This document shows positions 1 through 8,373 of a stretch of 64,000 nucleotides of DNA, one piece after another; the stretch's first letter is position 1; every line of letters begins with the position of its first letter. This stretch comes from Pedobacter miscanthi (GTDB taxonomy: Bacteria > Bacteroidota > Bacteroidia > Sphingobacteriales > Sphingobacteriaceae): contig NZ_QNQU01000011.1 in the NCBI RefSeq assembly GCF_003315595.1, positions 1 to 64,000 on the forward strand, read 5' to 3'. The notes beneath the pieces were generated by a model. The model worked only from the letters and a program-made list of their open reading frames with translations. It was not told the origin of the DNA and searched no databases. A program made the translations under genes and the position numbers.

Positions 1-46
1 ACACTAAGTTAATAGCATTGGTGGAGACACAGACCATGGCGAATGA

Positions 47-2026
47 TTAAATCTTTTCCACCCAATTGCCGTCGCCTTTGATGATATCAATCAGTTCATC
101 CAAAGCATAAGCGGTAGTTACATTTTTCTTTACCACTTCCTTACCTCGGTATAAAGTAATTTTATCAGGTCCGGTACCCACATAACCGTAATCGGCATCG
201 GCCATTTCGCCTGGGCCGTTAACAATACAGCCCATGATACCGATTTTGATGCCTTTTAAATGGTCGGTGCGCGAGCGGATCAGTTGGGTGGTTTCCTGTA
301 AATCGAAAAGGGTACGGCCACAGCTTGGGCACGAAATATATTCCGTTTTACTGATTCGGGTGCGTGTAGCCTGCAAAATCCCAAAACTGGTAGAATTAAT
401 CAACGAAAGATTTTGACCTTCAGCATCAATCCATACGCCATCACCAAAACCATCGGTAAGTAAGGCACCCAGATCGGTAGCCGCATAAAGCATTAAATGA
501 TCGGCATCCGCATGCTGGTATGTTCTTTTAATAATTACCGGAATTTGGATGTTTTTCTCCTGCAACGAAACAAAAAACGCTCTTTGCTCCGCCATTCCGT
601 GGATTGAAGATGTTTTTAAGATTAAAACACTCGTATCATCCAATTGCTCAATTGCTGAATTGTTCAATTGTTCTGAGTCAATCTCAACAAAGTTTAAAAA
701 TTCGTCTTTAATATCAGCTTTGATAAGGTCTTCCAGCGAAAATAAAGGGTGACAGTTATTTTTATCTTTAAGTTTTAGCCAGGTTTGATAGTTGTACACC
801 TGTTTTAAATTTCCGGGGAAAGAAAAAGAAGGCAAATTATCGCCCAGATAAGCTAAATCGCAGGCCTGATCGGCCAGGTTATATTTATCTAAACCCGCGC
901 TGTAGTTATAACCAACCGAACTTAAAAAGTAAGGATCTTTTAAATTTTCTTTCGAAACATCAATCATCACTACCGGATGGTGATGCCCGCCGATATGTTG
1001 TACAGGGGTGGTAATGCGGCGGTTGTATTCGTAAGGACTGTAAGTTGGGCGATAAGCGCTGAGCGAAGAGCGTTGAGTTATTGACTCCGGACCTCCGGCT
1101 TCAGACATCGGACTCCTTAAAGCATATCGATCTGCCAAAGCCTTAGCTACGGGTGCTTCAAATTCGGGATCTTCGGTTAACGAAACGCGGATGGTATCGC
1201 CTAACCCATCTTCCAGCAAAGTACCAATACCAACAGCCGATTTAATACGGCCGTCTTCGCCGTCGCCAGCTTCGGTAACCCCCAAATGTAAAGGATAATT
1301 CATACCTTCTTTAGCCATGGTTTCTACCAGCAAACGGTAGGCTTGCACCATTACCTGGGTATTACTGGCTTTCATCGAGATGACCAGGTTATAATAGTTC
1401 TGGTCTTCGCACATACGGATAAACTCCATTGCCGATTCTACCATTCCGCGGGGGGTATCGCCATAATGGCTCATAATCCTGTCGGAAAGCGAACCATGGT
1501 TGGTACCGATACGCATGGCTGTGCCATACTCTTTACAAATTTTAACCAATGGGATAAACTTTTTGTAAATCCGGCTTAGCTCTGCATTGTAGGCATCCTG
1601 AGTATATTCTATATTTTCGAATTTCTTTTTATCAGCATAGTTGCCGGGATTTACGCGTACTTTTTCTACAATCCTCGCGGCCATTTCGGCAGCATTGGGT
1701 GTAAAATGGATATCAGCAATTAACGGAACATGATAACCACGGTAACGCAGTTCTTTTTTAATATTGGCAAGGTTTTCGGCTTCTTTAATGCTGGGTGCGG
1801 TAATACGTACATATTCGCAACCCGATTCTACCATCCGGATAGTCTGCTCCACTGTACCCAGGGTATCCATGGTATCGGTAGTGGTCATCGATTGGATCCG
1901 GATCGGGTTATGCCCTCCCAGTGCAATATCGCCGATGTTAACTTCACGTGTTAAATACCTAGAATAAGCGGTTAAACTGTTGCAATATCCGCCAGCCAGA
2001 TCATGTTTTGCCAATATATTTTCCAT
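47..2026 (-). CDS. ispG: 4-hydroxy-3-methylbut-2-enyl diphosphate synthase (IspG/GcpE), long Bacteroidota form
   Basis: The enzyme makes HMBPP from MEcPP in the cytosolic MEP isoprenoid pathway, using a [4Fe-4S] cluster. The N-terminal TIM-barrel part (from about residue 27) contains the family motif IQSMTTTDTMD, and the C-terminal cluster-binding part has CPSCGRT near residue 566 and GCIVNGPGE near 598. At 659 residues it is far longer than the roughly 370-residue E. coli type, because of the extra middle domain seen in Bacteroidota, Chlamydiae and plants. The ATG at 2026 gives a full-length protein. Two stretches look like repeat DNA read as protein: about 1049-1116 (encoding SPMSEAGGPESITQRSS) and 641-677 (encoding EQLNNSAIEQL). 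The gene stands alone, and its downstream neighbour lies outside the window. Confidence 0.97.
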   Translation of the reverse strand: MENILAKHDLAGGYCNSLTAYSRYLTREVNIGDIALGGHNPIRIQSMTTTDTMDTLGTVEQTIRMVESGCEYVRITAPSIKEAENLANIKKELRYRGYHVPLIADIHFTPNAAEMAARIVEKVRVNPGNYADKKKFENIEYTQDAYNAELSRIYKKFIPLVKICKEYGTAMRIGTNHGSLSDRIMSHYGDTPRGMVESAMEFIRMCEDQNYYNLVISMKASNTQVMVQAYRLLVETMAKEGMNYPLHLGVTEAGDGEDGRIKSAVGIGTLLEDGLGDTIRVSLTEDPEFEAPVAKALADRYALRSPMSEAGGPESITQRSSLSAYRPTYSPYEYNRRITTPVQHIGGHHHPVVMIDVSKENLKDPYFLSSVGYNYSAGLDKYNLADQACDLAYLGDNLPSFSFPGNLKQVYNYQTWLKLKDKNNCHPLFSLEDLIKADIKDEFLNFVEIDSEQLNNSAIEQLDDTSVLILKTSSIHGMAEQRAFFVSLQEKNIQIPVIIKRTYQHADADHLMLYAATDLGALLTDGFGDGVWIDAEGQNLSLINSTSFGILQATRTRISKTEYISCPSCGRTLFDLQETTQLIRSRTDHLKGIKIGIMGCIVNGPGEMADADYGYVGTGPDKITLYRGKEVVKKNVTTAYALDELIDIIKGDGNWVEKI

Positions 2027-2214
2027 CTGTTTGCAAAGATAAGGATTGTTGGAATTTTTGATGTTGTAATGTTGTAATTAAATCAACCGTTAGATAAATG
2101 GAAAAGCAACGTATATAATTCCCCATCTGGTTAACGTTATTTCGAAGAATAATTTATTGATAAGAATCAATATTATTGACAGAGACATTAACGCAAATAA
2201 CTCCTAGAAGTCTC

Positions 2215-2290
2215 CGTCATTTCGAGCGAAGCCGAGAAATCTAGCTCGAGATAGATCTCTCCGCTCCACTGCGTTGCGGTCGAGATGACG
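2215..2290. repeat. CGTCA-ended palindromic repeat, family R1
   Basis: The element begins CGTCATTTCGAGCG and ends CGGTCGAGATGACG, and its centre carries GAGAAATCTAGCTCGAG followed by ATAGATCTCTCC. It is one copy of the R1 palindrome found repeatedly in this window. It lies between the start of ispG and the end of the RDD gene. The rest of 2027-2304 is AT-rich and shows no gene. Confidence 0.85.
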
Positions 2291-2304
2291 ATCATTTATA
2301 CTAC

Positions 2305-2916
2305 TTAAATCAATCTGTCTTTTATTACCAGCGTATTGGCCGCTATATCGTGCCAACATTGGTTTTTCTTGTTCAAGAAACTATACAGATACCCAAAAAA
2401 GACAGGAATTACCGATAATATTTTAGAAAAATTCCGGACCAAAGAAATACCAAGAGAAAGCCTGCTCCCTTCTAAATCGGTTACTTTAATGTTGAGCAGT
2501 TTTTTGCCTATTGTTGCCTGGCTCTTTGATGCTTCGGCAATACTTCCATAAATCAGTTTAACAATAAATATCGATGGAAAAGGAACCATAAAAGCCATTA
2601 TCCGCTGGTCTTTCCCTTCGATAAAGATGTAACTGATTAAAATAATGATGGTGTAAAACCCAAAAATGATAAAATGATCGATTACCGAAGCGAGTAAACG
2701 CTGATCAAAAGCAGCAAAATACTGGGGAGCGGTTTTTTGATAGCTAAAACCCAAAAGCTCACGCAATTCGGGCATTGCGTGAGCTTCTTTATAATCGTCC
2801 ATTCCGGGTTTGCGTATAAAAGTATTCGCACTGATGTTTAAATCCTTTAGTTCGGCTAAACTATACGGTCCCTGCGGCTTACCATTAATTACGACTACAT
2901 ATTGATCAGGATTCAT
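2305..2916 (-). CDS. GYF-like domain plus RDD-family membrane protein
   Basis: Residues 1-57 resemble a GYF_2 domain, with the typical YVVVINGKPQGPYSLAELKDL start and a short helical end. The rest is an RDD-family membrane domain of about 130 residues with hydrophobic segments near 80-100, 110-130 and 165-185. The family name comes from Arg and Asp residues; here FDQRLLASVIDHF carries them. RDD proteins are integral inner-membrane proteins, some linked to transport or stress, but no substrate can be read from this sequence. The gene lies downstream of the SDR-PspC-LiaF-like genes on the same strand, with about 90 bases between, so it may be transcribed with them. Confidence 0.85.
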   Translation of the reverse strand: MNPDQYVVVINGKPQGPYSLAELKDLNISANTFIRKPGMDDYKEAHAMPELRELLGFSYQKTAPQYFAAFDQRLLASVIDHFIIFGFYTIIILISYIFIEGKDQRIMAFMVPFPSIFIVKLIYGSIAEASKSQATIGKKLLNIKVTDLEGSRLSLGISLVRNFSKILSVIPVFFGYLYSFLNKKNQCWHDIAANTLVIKDRLI

Positions 2917-2971
2917 AAGATTGTTGGATTACAGGATCAAAGTTTGATAAAAAGTTTCATCGAGCAAAACT

Positions 2972-3010
2972 TTAGCCTTACACCCTCCACCTTAAAACCT
3001 TCAACCTTTC
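2972..3010. repeat. Pyrimidine-rich CCTTaaaACCTTcaACC microrepeat
   Basis: A run of CCTT/ACC words (CCTTACACCCTCCACC, then ACCTTCAACC) abuts the stop codon of the LiaF-like gene. The same vocabulary reappears in the TPP riboswitch insertion at 13501-13569 and inside ribF at 62936-62975. Confidence 0.6.
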
Positions 3011-4005
3011 TAGTATCTGCTTACCTCAAAGTTACTCAATCCGCCGTCTAAACTGATAAAGATTTTTTTGGTTGATGTTTTGTAGTTCGAAGTTTCGTAA
3101 ACACCATCGCTTAATTTTTCAAATCCGTCAAAATCTTTTGCCGATAAACCTGTTTTGGTTTTAATCCGGCAACCTGCCCCATTAGGTACTTTAATTTTAA
3201 CATCGGCTACTCCCGATTTTACAACTACATCCGTAATCGGCAGCAAGTCGCCAATTTTAATATCCAGCGCAGCAGCGCCACCATCAAAGCGGAAAGTGCG
3301 TACTTTGTAAGGAGAAAAATCGAAATTGGCCTCTCCGGCACCTAGTTTCATCAGTACATCCCAGGTAGCTTCTTTGTTTAATTTAAAGTTTACATCATTG
3401 CCGTTATCACCAAAATTCCATTTACCTTTTTTATCATCCATACTAAAGGTAAGTACAGTTGCAGAATCGCTAACTACTTTTTTCAACGAGAAATTGCCGC
3501 GTCTTTTTTTGATATCCGCATCAATTAATGAAGAAGTTTCGCCATCAAGGTTAAATGAAATACCGCCGCCAGAAATGTTTAATATTGTTCTTTTGGCATT
3601 GTCGGCAGCCACAAAAGGCTCTGTTAATTTTAACTGGTGATAAGAAGAATCTCTGTTGTTATCATCGTCGTCGTTATCATGGTCATCATCACCATCGTTG
3701 TGGTCGATATTAACATCGATGTCTTTTTTGAAATGATTTCCCCACCAATAGCTGTGCTCGGGCACCTGCTGACCTCTGTAAAAAAGAAAGGATAGGGCTA
3801 CCACCAAAACACCAATAGAAATGATGCTGCCTGTTTGCGAATTGTTCCTGTTAAAAAGGATATTTAAACCTGCTATAATCAGGAATACAGGCCAAAAGCT
3901 CCAAACGTTGCGCCAATAAAAATCGATTACGCCAAAATTTTCGAGTAGAAGTACACCGCCGATAAAAAGCAGGATGATACCCCATATTAATCTATCTAGT
4001 TTCAT
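3010..4005 (-). CDS. LiaF/LiaI-like membrane protein with acidic linker
   Basis: The 331-residue protein starts with three to four hydrophobic segments (about residues 6-22, 35-51 and 58-76), typical of the LiaI/LiaF transmembrane region (DUF5668-like). A very acidic Asp/His/Asn linker follows at about residues 95-119, then a beta-rich C-terminal domain resembling the LiaF/toast-rack type. In Gram-positives LiaF restrains a cell-envelope stress system; in Bacteroidota such proteins sit next to PspC proteins, as here. The start codon lies 5 bases after the stop of the PspC gene, so the two are in one operon. The acidic linker could bind cations, but that is a guess from composition. Confidence 0.8.
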   Translation of the reverse strand: MKLDRLIWGIILLFIGGVLLLENFGVIDFYWRNVWSFWPVFLIIAGLNILFNRNNSQTGSIISIGVLVVALSFLFYRGQQVPEHSYWWGNHFKKDIDVNIDHNDGDDDHDNDDDDNNRDSSYHQLKLTEPFVAADNAKRTILNISGGGISFNLDGETSSLIDADIKKRRGNFSLKKVVSDSATVLTFSMDDKKGKWNFGDNGNDVNFKLNKEATWDVLMKLGAGEANFDFSPYKVRTFRFDGGAAALDIKIGDLLPITDVVVKSGVADVKIKVPNGAGCRIKTKTGLSAKDFDGFEKLSDGVYETSNYKTSTKKIFISLDGGLSNFEVSRY

Positions 4006-4010
4006 GTTAT

Positions 4011-4721
4011 TTATACTTGAGGGTTAGGGGATGTTGATTGATCGTCTTTATTAGTGGGTGCTACAGGCTCATTTTCTACCACAGTTTCAGAAAAATCGGC
4101 AGTTTTTTGTTGTTCTGCCTCCTGTTGCTGGTGCTGAAAAGCTGCCCAGTCGTTTTTTCTTTTTGATTTGGCGATAATACTGATACCTAAAGCAATAAAT
4201 ATCAATGGCCACATGTACCTGAATAAATTGCGGAAGCTAAACCAGTAAGGAATAAAATCCAGTTCGCGCATCAGGAAAAAACATCCTACCACCAGTAGCA
4301 CTAAACCACCTATGGTGCGACCGGTATCGTTCGGTTTATTGAATTTACCAAAATCGGCCTGTGTTTCGAAAGGTGTTTTTTGAGTATTATCAACAGGCTG
4401 TGTCCAGTTTGGAGTTCCGGCTCCGGCATTTGCTGCAAACGGATCAGGATTTCCAAAGGGGTTTGCGCCAGGATTATTCTTATTAAAATAATCGTTAAAT
4501 TTCGAGAACCTTGCAGCCGGATCATTATTAACCGGAACAATAATCCACATGATAATATAGGCAATTAAGCCACCTCCAGCCATAAAAATGGCCGATAATG
4601 CAAACAATAATCTGATTATGGTAACTTCAACCTGCATGTAATCTGCAAGTCCCGAAGCTACACCGGCAATCATCTTATCGTGTTCGTTTCTAAAAAGCTT
4701 CTTTTCCATAACGTTGTTCAT
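4011..4721 (-). CDS. PspC-domain envelope stress protein
   Basis: The N-terminal 60 residues form a PspC domain: KLFRNEHDKMIAGVASGLAD, then a membrane segment ending AYIIMWIIVP. A Pro/Asn/Gln-rich linker follows at about 65-125, then a second membrane region (about 133-180, GGLVLLVVGCFFLMREL), which looks like a DUF5668-type helix pair. A charged, Gln-rich tail ends the protein. PspC proteins sense or respond to envelope stress at the inner membrane. An ATG at 4709 (MEKKLFRN) is an alternative start and would remove four residues. The gene is in a tight operon with the SDR gene upstream (7-base gap) and the LiaF-like gene downstream. Confidence 0.85.
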   Translation of the reverse strand: MNNVMEKKLFRNEHDKMIAGVASGLADYMQVEVTIIRLLFALSAIFMAGGGLIAYIIMWIIVPVNNDPAARFSKFNDYFNKNNPGANPFGNPDPFAANAGAGTPNWTQPVDNTQKTPFETQADFGKFNKPNDTGRTIGGLVLLVVGCFFLMRELDFIPYWFSFRNLFRYMWPLIFIALGISIIAKSKRKNDWAAFQHQQQEAEQQKTADFSETVVENEPVAPTNKDDQSTSPNPQV

Positions 4722-4728
4722 TTTGTGT

Positions 4729-5418
4729 TTAAAAATCGAGCGGGGTAATTAAAACCTCATCAACGTTTACACCTTTACTTAAGTTTAAAATGGTGAACAA
4801 AGTTTCTGCAATATCTTCAGGCTGTACAAATTTTTCGTCGGGGATTGTTGTTCCTTCCCATGATGAAGTTCTGGTAGAGCCTGGTAAAAACGCTGTAACT
4901 TTAACGTTGTGAGGGGCTAACTCTTGCCGCAATACATGATTAAGACTTAGCATCGCTGCTTTTGTTACACTATAACTGCCACCATTTTTTACGGGCGCTT
5001 TACTGGCCACCGAACAAATGTTAAATATATGGCCCTGTTTTACAACGCGCATTTTTTTTCCGAAAAATTTGCTGGTATAATAACAGGCATTAGTATTTAA
5101 ATGCTGCTGTTTTTCGAAAGTTTCGTCGTCTTCATCGAGCATACTACCGGGCAAAAAGATGCCCACATTGTTTACTAAAACGGTTACATCGTTAAAATCA
5201 ATAGCAGTTGAATTTAAAAAGGCATATATCTCTTCTTTAACCGAAAAATCAGCGCCATGTGTTAAAACCGTATTCCCATAAGGTGTTAACTCATCTTTAA
5301 GTGCTTTTAAATCACCTTCTCCCCTTGCCACCAAAATTAAATCGTACCCTTTTTGGGCTAATTTTAGCGATATGGCCCTTCCAATTCCTTTAGTTGCACC
5401 GGTTATTACAGCTTTCAT
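4729..5418 (-). CDS. Short-chain dehydrogenase/reductase
   Basis: This is a classical SDR of about 229 residues. It has the Rossmann cofactor motif TGATKGIG near the N-terminus, the NNVGIF motif in the middle, and the catalytic Ser with YSVTK (Tyr-xxx-Lys). Such enzymes are NAD(P)H-dependent oxidoreductases; the substrate cannot be predicted. The longer reading frame begins at 5445, but the nine extra residues have no family counterpart, so I chose the ATG at 5418 (MKAVITGATKG). The gene heads the operon with the PspC and LiaF-like genes and is divergent from mlaE. Confidence 0.92.
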   Translation of the reverse strand: MKAVITGATKGIGRAISLKLAQKGYDLILVARGEGDLKALKDELTPYGNTVLTHGADFSVKEEIYAFLNSTAIDFNDVTVLVNNVGIFLPGSMLDEDDETFEKQQHLNTNACYYTSKFFGKKMRVVKQGHIFNICSVASKAPVKNGGSYSVTKAAMLSLNHVLRQELAPHNVKVTAFLPGSTRTSSWEGTTIPDEKFVQPEDIAETLFTILNLSKGVNVDEVLITPLDF

Positions 5419-5565
5419 ATTTTGTGGTTTAATTTTTGTTAACAAAAAACCATATTAATATTCAAAACCACGAATATTTTTGCAATTAGCAAAGAGCGAC
5501 AAATTTTTATCGTTTCTTTGTAGTAGTATAAGAATGTTCATTTAAATTAAGCAAAAACATACGGA

Positions 5566-6300
5566 ATGAATTTTACCAATTTCGGCAGATACATCCTGCT
5601 ACTCAAGTCTGTATTCAGAAGGCCGGAAAAACTGAAAATATACCTTAAGGAAATCGCCAAGCAAATGGATTATGTTGGCGTAGGCTCTTTAGGTCTTATT
5701 GCCATCATATCTACTTTTATCGGTGCGGTAATGACCTTGCAGATTGCTTTCCAGCTGGTTAGTGATTTTATTCCGAAAACCATTATTGGTTCGGTAAACC
5801 GCGATTCGAGTATTCTGGAGTTAAGTCCAACCATTAGTGCAATTGTGCTTGCGGGAAAAATCGGGTCGGCCATTTCATCAGAAATTGGCTCGATGCGTGT
5901 TACCGAACAGATTGATGCACTGGAGATTATGGGCATTAACGCTCCCGGATATTTAATCCTTCCTAAAATTATTTCGGGCATAACCATGGTACCTATGTTG
6001 GTAATCATTTCGATGTTCTTAAGCATTACCGGTGGATATATCGGTGGTTCGGTATCGGGCGCAGTAACCCCTGCAGAATATATCCAGGGTATTACAACCG
6101 ATTTTAACCCATATACAATTACCGTTGCTTTGGTAAAGGCATTTGTATTTGGTTTTATCATTACATCGGTTCCGGCATACGAAGGTTTTTACGTTCGTGG
6201 TGGCGCTTTAGAAGTTTCGCAGGCCAGTACGAGGGCTGTTGTAATTAGCTGTATTTCTATTTTAGCTTGCGATTATATCGTGACCCAATTGTTATTGTAA
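5566..6300 (+). CDS. mlaE: MlaE-family ABC transporter permease
   Basis: The 244-residue inner-membrane permease belongs to the MlaE/YrbE family, which moves phospholipids between inner and outer membranes with the MlaF ATPase and an MlaD-type MCE protein. Features are the amphipathic N-terminus, five to six hydrophobic segments, and the family loop SSEIGSMRVTEQIDALEIMG at about 106-125. The ATPase gene follows with a stop/start overlap (TAATG), showing translational coupling. No MCE-domain mlaD gene follows here, so the periplasmic partner must be encoded elsewhere or outside the window. Confidence 0.93.
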   Translation: MNFTNFGRYILLLKSVFRRPEKLKIYLKEIAKQMDYVGVGSLGLIAIISTFIGAVMTLQIAFQLVSDFIPKTIIGSVNRDSSILELSPTISAIVLAGKIGSAISSEIGSMRVTEQIDALEIMGINAPGYLILPKIISGITMVPMLVIISMFLSITGGYIGGSVSGAVTPAEYIQGITTDFNPYTITVALVKAFVFGFIITSVPAYEGFYVRGGALEVSQASTRAVVISCISILACDYIVTQLLL

Positions 6301-7052
6301 TGATCGAAATTAAAGATATTTATAAATCGTTCTCCGGAAATAATGTACTAAAGGGCATTTCCGGAAAGTTTGAGGAAGGCGTAACCAATTTAATTATTGG
6401 TGGTTCGGGATCAGGAAAAACAACCCTGCTTAAATGTATGGTGGGTTTGCACCAGCCCGATTCGGGCTCGGTACTGTACGATGGCCGCGATTTTACCCCA
6501 ATGAGCTACGAACAACGTATCGAAGTGCGTAAAGAAATTGGTATGCTTTTTCAGGGATCTGCCCTGTTTGACAGTATGACTGTTGAAGAAAACATTATGT
6601 TTCCTTTAAACATGTTTACCGATCAAACCCGAAGTGAAAAAATAGACCGTGTAAATTTCTGTCTGGAAAGGGTTAACCTTGCAGGTAAAAACAAATTATT
6701 TCCCGCAGAATTATCGGGCGGGATGAAAAAACGTGTGGGTATTGCGCGTGCTATTTCGATGAATCCGAAATACCTGTTCTGTGATGAGCCCAACTCCGGT
6801 CTGGATCCAAAAACATCAATTGTTATTGATGAGCTGATTCAGGAAATTACCGAAGAATATAAAACCACTACAATTGTGGTAACACACGATATGAACTCGG
6901 TAATGGGGATTGGTGATTATATTTTATTTTTGCACGAAGGGAAAAAGTTCTGGGAAGGCAGCAATAAGGAAATTGCACATACCGATATTAAAGAGTTGAA
7001 CGACTTTGTGTTTGCCAGCCGCTTTATGAAGGCTGCAAAAGATAAATTCTAA
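6300..7052 (+). CDS. mlaF: MlaF-like ABC transporter ATP-binding protein
   Basis: This is the ATPase partner of the preceding permease. It has Walker A GGSGSGKTT, a Q-loop in LFQGSALFDSM, signature LSGGMKKR, Walker B YLFCDEPNSGLDP and the switch His in VVTHDM. The length of 250 residues matches the family. The open frame extends to 6267, but the ATG at 6300 overlaps the mlaE stop (TAATG) and gives the normal N-terminus MIEIKDIYKSF, so it is preferred. The protein would act at the cytosolic face in outer-membrane lipid asymmetry or lipid delivery. Confidence 0.95.
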   Translation: MIEIKDIYKSFSGNNVLKGISGKFEEGVTNLIIGGSGSGKTTLLKCMVGLHQPDSGSVLYDGRDFTPMSYEQRIEVRKEIGMLFQGSALFDSMTVEENIMFPLNMFTDQTRSEKIDRVNFCLERVNLAGKNKLFPAELSGGMKKRVGIARAISMNPKYLFCDEPNSGLDPKTSIVIDELIQEITEEYKTTTIVVTHDMNSVMGIGDYILFLHEGKKFWEGSNKEIAHTDIKELNDFVFASRFMKAAKDKF

Positions 7053-7073
7053 GAAAAATCGTATATTTGTTTG

Positions 7074-7304
7074 ATGACTACGGCCACAAAAAATATCATT
7101 CACAAATTGGAAACCTTACCTGATAGCATGGTAAACAAGGTAGAAGATTTTATTGATTTTTTGAAAGCCAAACATGCCAAAAGCTTTCCTAAATCGCAAA
7201 TTGAGGAAAATAAAATAGTTGAAGAGCCAAAAAGCCTATACGGTGCCGCAAAAGGTCTATTTATTATTCCTAAAGATTTTAATAAACCATTAGATTTTAA
7301 ATAA
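7074..7304 (+). CDS. Orphan DUF2281-type antitoxin-like protein
   Basis: The 76-residue protein has the DUF2281/VapB-like pattern: a helical start with LETLPDSMVNKVEDFIDFLK, a basic linker, and a short C-terminal toxin-binding tail ending FNKPLDFK. It is clearly related to the antitoxin at 59080, which ends FDEPLEMFADYV and is followed by vapC. Here no toxin gene follows; only 7 bases after the stop codon a perfect inverted repeat begins. The tail is a few residues shorter than its relative. A TTG at 7071 is an alternative start. A TATATTTG -7-like box at 7062-7069 is too close to the ATG to be a normal promoter. It is probably a decayed toxin-antitoxin module or a solitary antitoxin. Confidence 0.7.
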   Translation: MTTATKNIIHKLETLPDSMVNKVEDFIDFLKAKHAKSFPKSQIEENKIVEEPKSLYGAAKGLFIIPKDFNKPLDFK

Positions 7305-7311
7305 AATAAAT

Positions 7312-7385
7312 CGTCATTGCGAGGCACGAAGCAATCTATTCTATACATCTACCGCATTAAGATTGCTTCGTGCCTCGCAATGACG
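7312..7385. repeat. Perfect 26-bp inverted repeat, family R3 (CGTCATTGCGAGG...)
   Basis: The left arm at 7312-7337 begins CGTCATTGCGAGGCACG. The right arm at 7360-7385 is its exact reverse complement. The loop is 22 bases. A second, diverged R3 copy is at 23061-23156. This type of element is widespread in bacterial intergenic DNA. It may also act as a terminator between the antitoxin-like gene and the methyltransferase gene. Confidence 0.92.
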
Positions 7386-7402
7386 GACTATACAAATAAT
7401 AA

Positions 7403-8284
7403 ATGATACAATTACTTGCCCCAACCCACTGGAAAGATTACGAACTGATAGATTGCGGGGATTTTGAAAAATTAGAACGTTTTGGGAACGTAATCCTGAT
7501 CCGTCCTGAACCGCAGGCGGTATGGAAAAAAACATTATCAGAGCAGGACTGGAAAAAAACAGCCAACATTACATTCAGGGGCCGCTCGGCTACATCGGGC
7601 GAATGGGTAAAGAAAAACCAGTCTATCCCCGATCGCTGGCATGTAGAATATAAAAATAACGAAGTTGCCATTAAACTCCGTTTAGGCTTAACTTCTTTTA
7701 AACATGTTGGTGTTTTCCCTGAACAGGCCGTAAACTGGGATTTTATTTCATCATCGATCAAAAAATTTAAAACACCACAGCCAAAAGTTTTAAACCTCTT
7801 TGCCTATACCGGTGCAGCATCATTAATTGCAAATGCGGCTGGCGCAGATACCACACATGTTGATTCTATTAAACAAGTAGTTACCTGGGCGAATGAAAAC
7901 CAGGAACTTTCTGGTTTGAAAGATACCCGCTGGATGGTTGAAGATGCTTTGAAATTTGTAAAAAAAGAGTTGAAAAGAGGCAAAAAATACAATGGCATAA
8001 TCCTGGATCCGCCGGCTTATGGCCACGGACCAAACGGCGAAAAATGGAAGCTGGAAGACCATATCCAAGAAATGATGCAGGATGTTGTACAGTTACTGGA
8101 TGAAAAAGAACATTTCCTCATCCTGAATACCTACTCACTTGGTTTTTCTTCGGTAATTGTCGAAAATTTAATCCGTACTTCATTCCCTGCGGTTAAAAAC
8201 CTCGAAACCGGAGAGCTTTATTTACAGGCAACCTCTGGTATTAAATTGCCGTTAGGTGTTTTTGGTAAATTCTGCAATGTGTAA
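7403..8284 (+). CDS. Class I SAM-dependent methyltransferase (RlmI/RlmK-like catalytic domain)
   Basis: The 293-residue protein matches the catalytic half of the 23S rRNA cytosine/guanine methyltransferases RlmI and RlmK. Motif I is VLNLFAYTGAASL at about 133-145, an acidic residue follows at VDSIKQ, and motif IV is ILDPPAYGHGPNG at about 199-211. It lacks the N-terminal PUA domain of RlmI, and has instead a beta-rich N-terminal part of about 110 residues. The DPPAY motif suggests transfer to a ring carbon or exocyclic nitrogen, but the rRNA target is not readable. The ATG at 7403 lies just after the R3 palindrome. Confidence 0.85.
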   Translation: MIQLLAPTHWKDYELIDCGDFEKLERFGNVILIRPEPQAVWKKTLSEQDWKKTANITFRGRSATSGEWVKKNQSIPDRWHVEYKNNEVAIKLRLGLTSFKHVGVFPEQAVNWDFISSSIKKFKTPQPKVLNLFAYTGAASLIANAAGADTTHVDSIKQVVTWANENQELSGLKDTRWMVEDALKFVKKELKRGKKYNGIILDPPAYGHGPNGEKWKLEDHIQEMMQDVVQLLDEKEHFLILNTYSLGFSSVIVENLIRTSFPAVKNLETGELYLQATSGIKLPLGVFGKFCNV

Positions 8285-8373
8285 ATGTTGATTACTTTAT
8301 TTTAAACTATCAGATTTCCACCCTACTTTCATTGGATCCGGAAAAAGACTAAATTTAATTATCTAATATATCT

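Noticed and set aside
5419..5445. Extended N-terminus of the SDR
   Set aside because: The nine residues upstream of MKAVITGA have no counterpart in the family; the shorter start is preferred.
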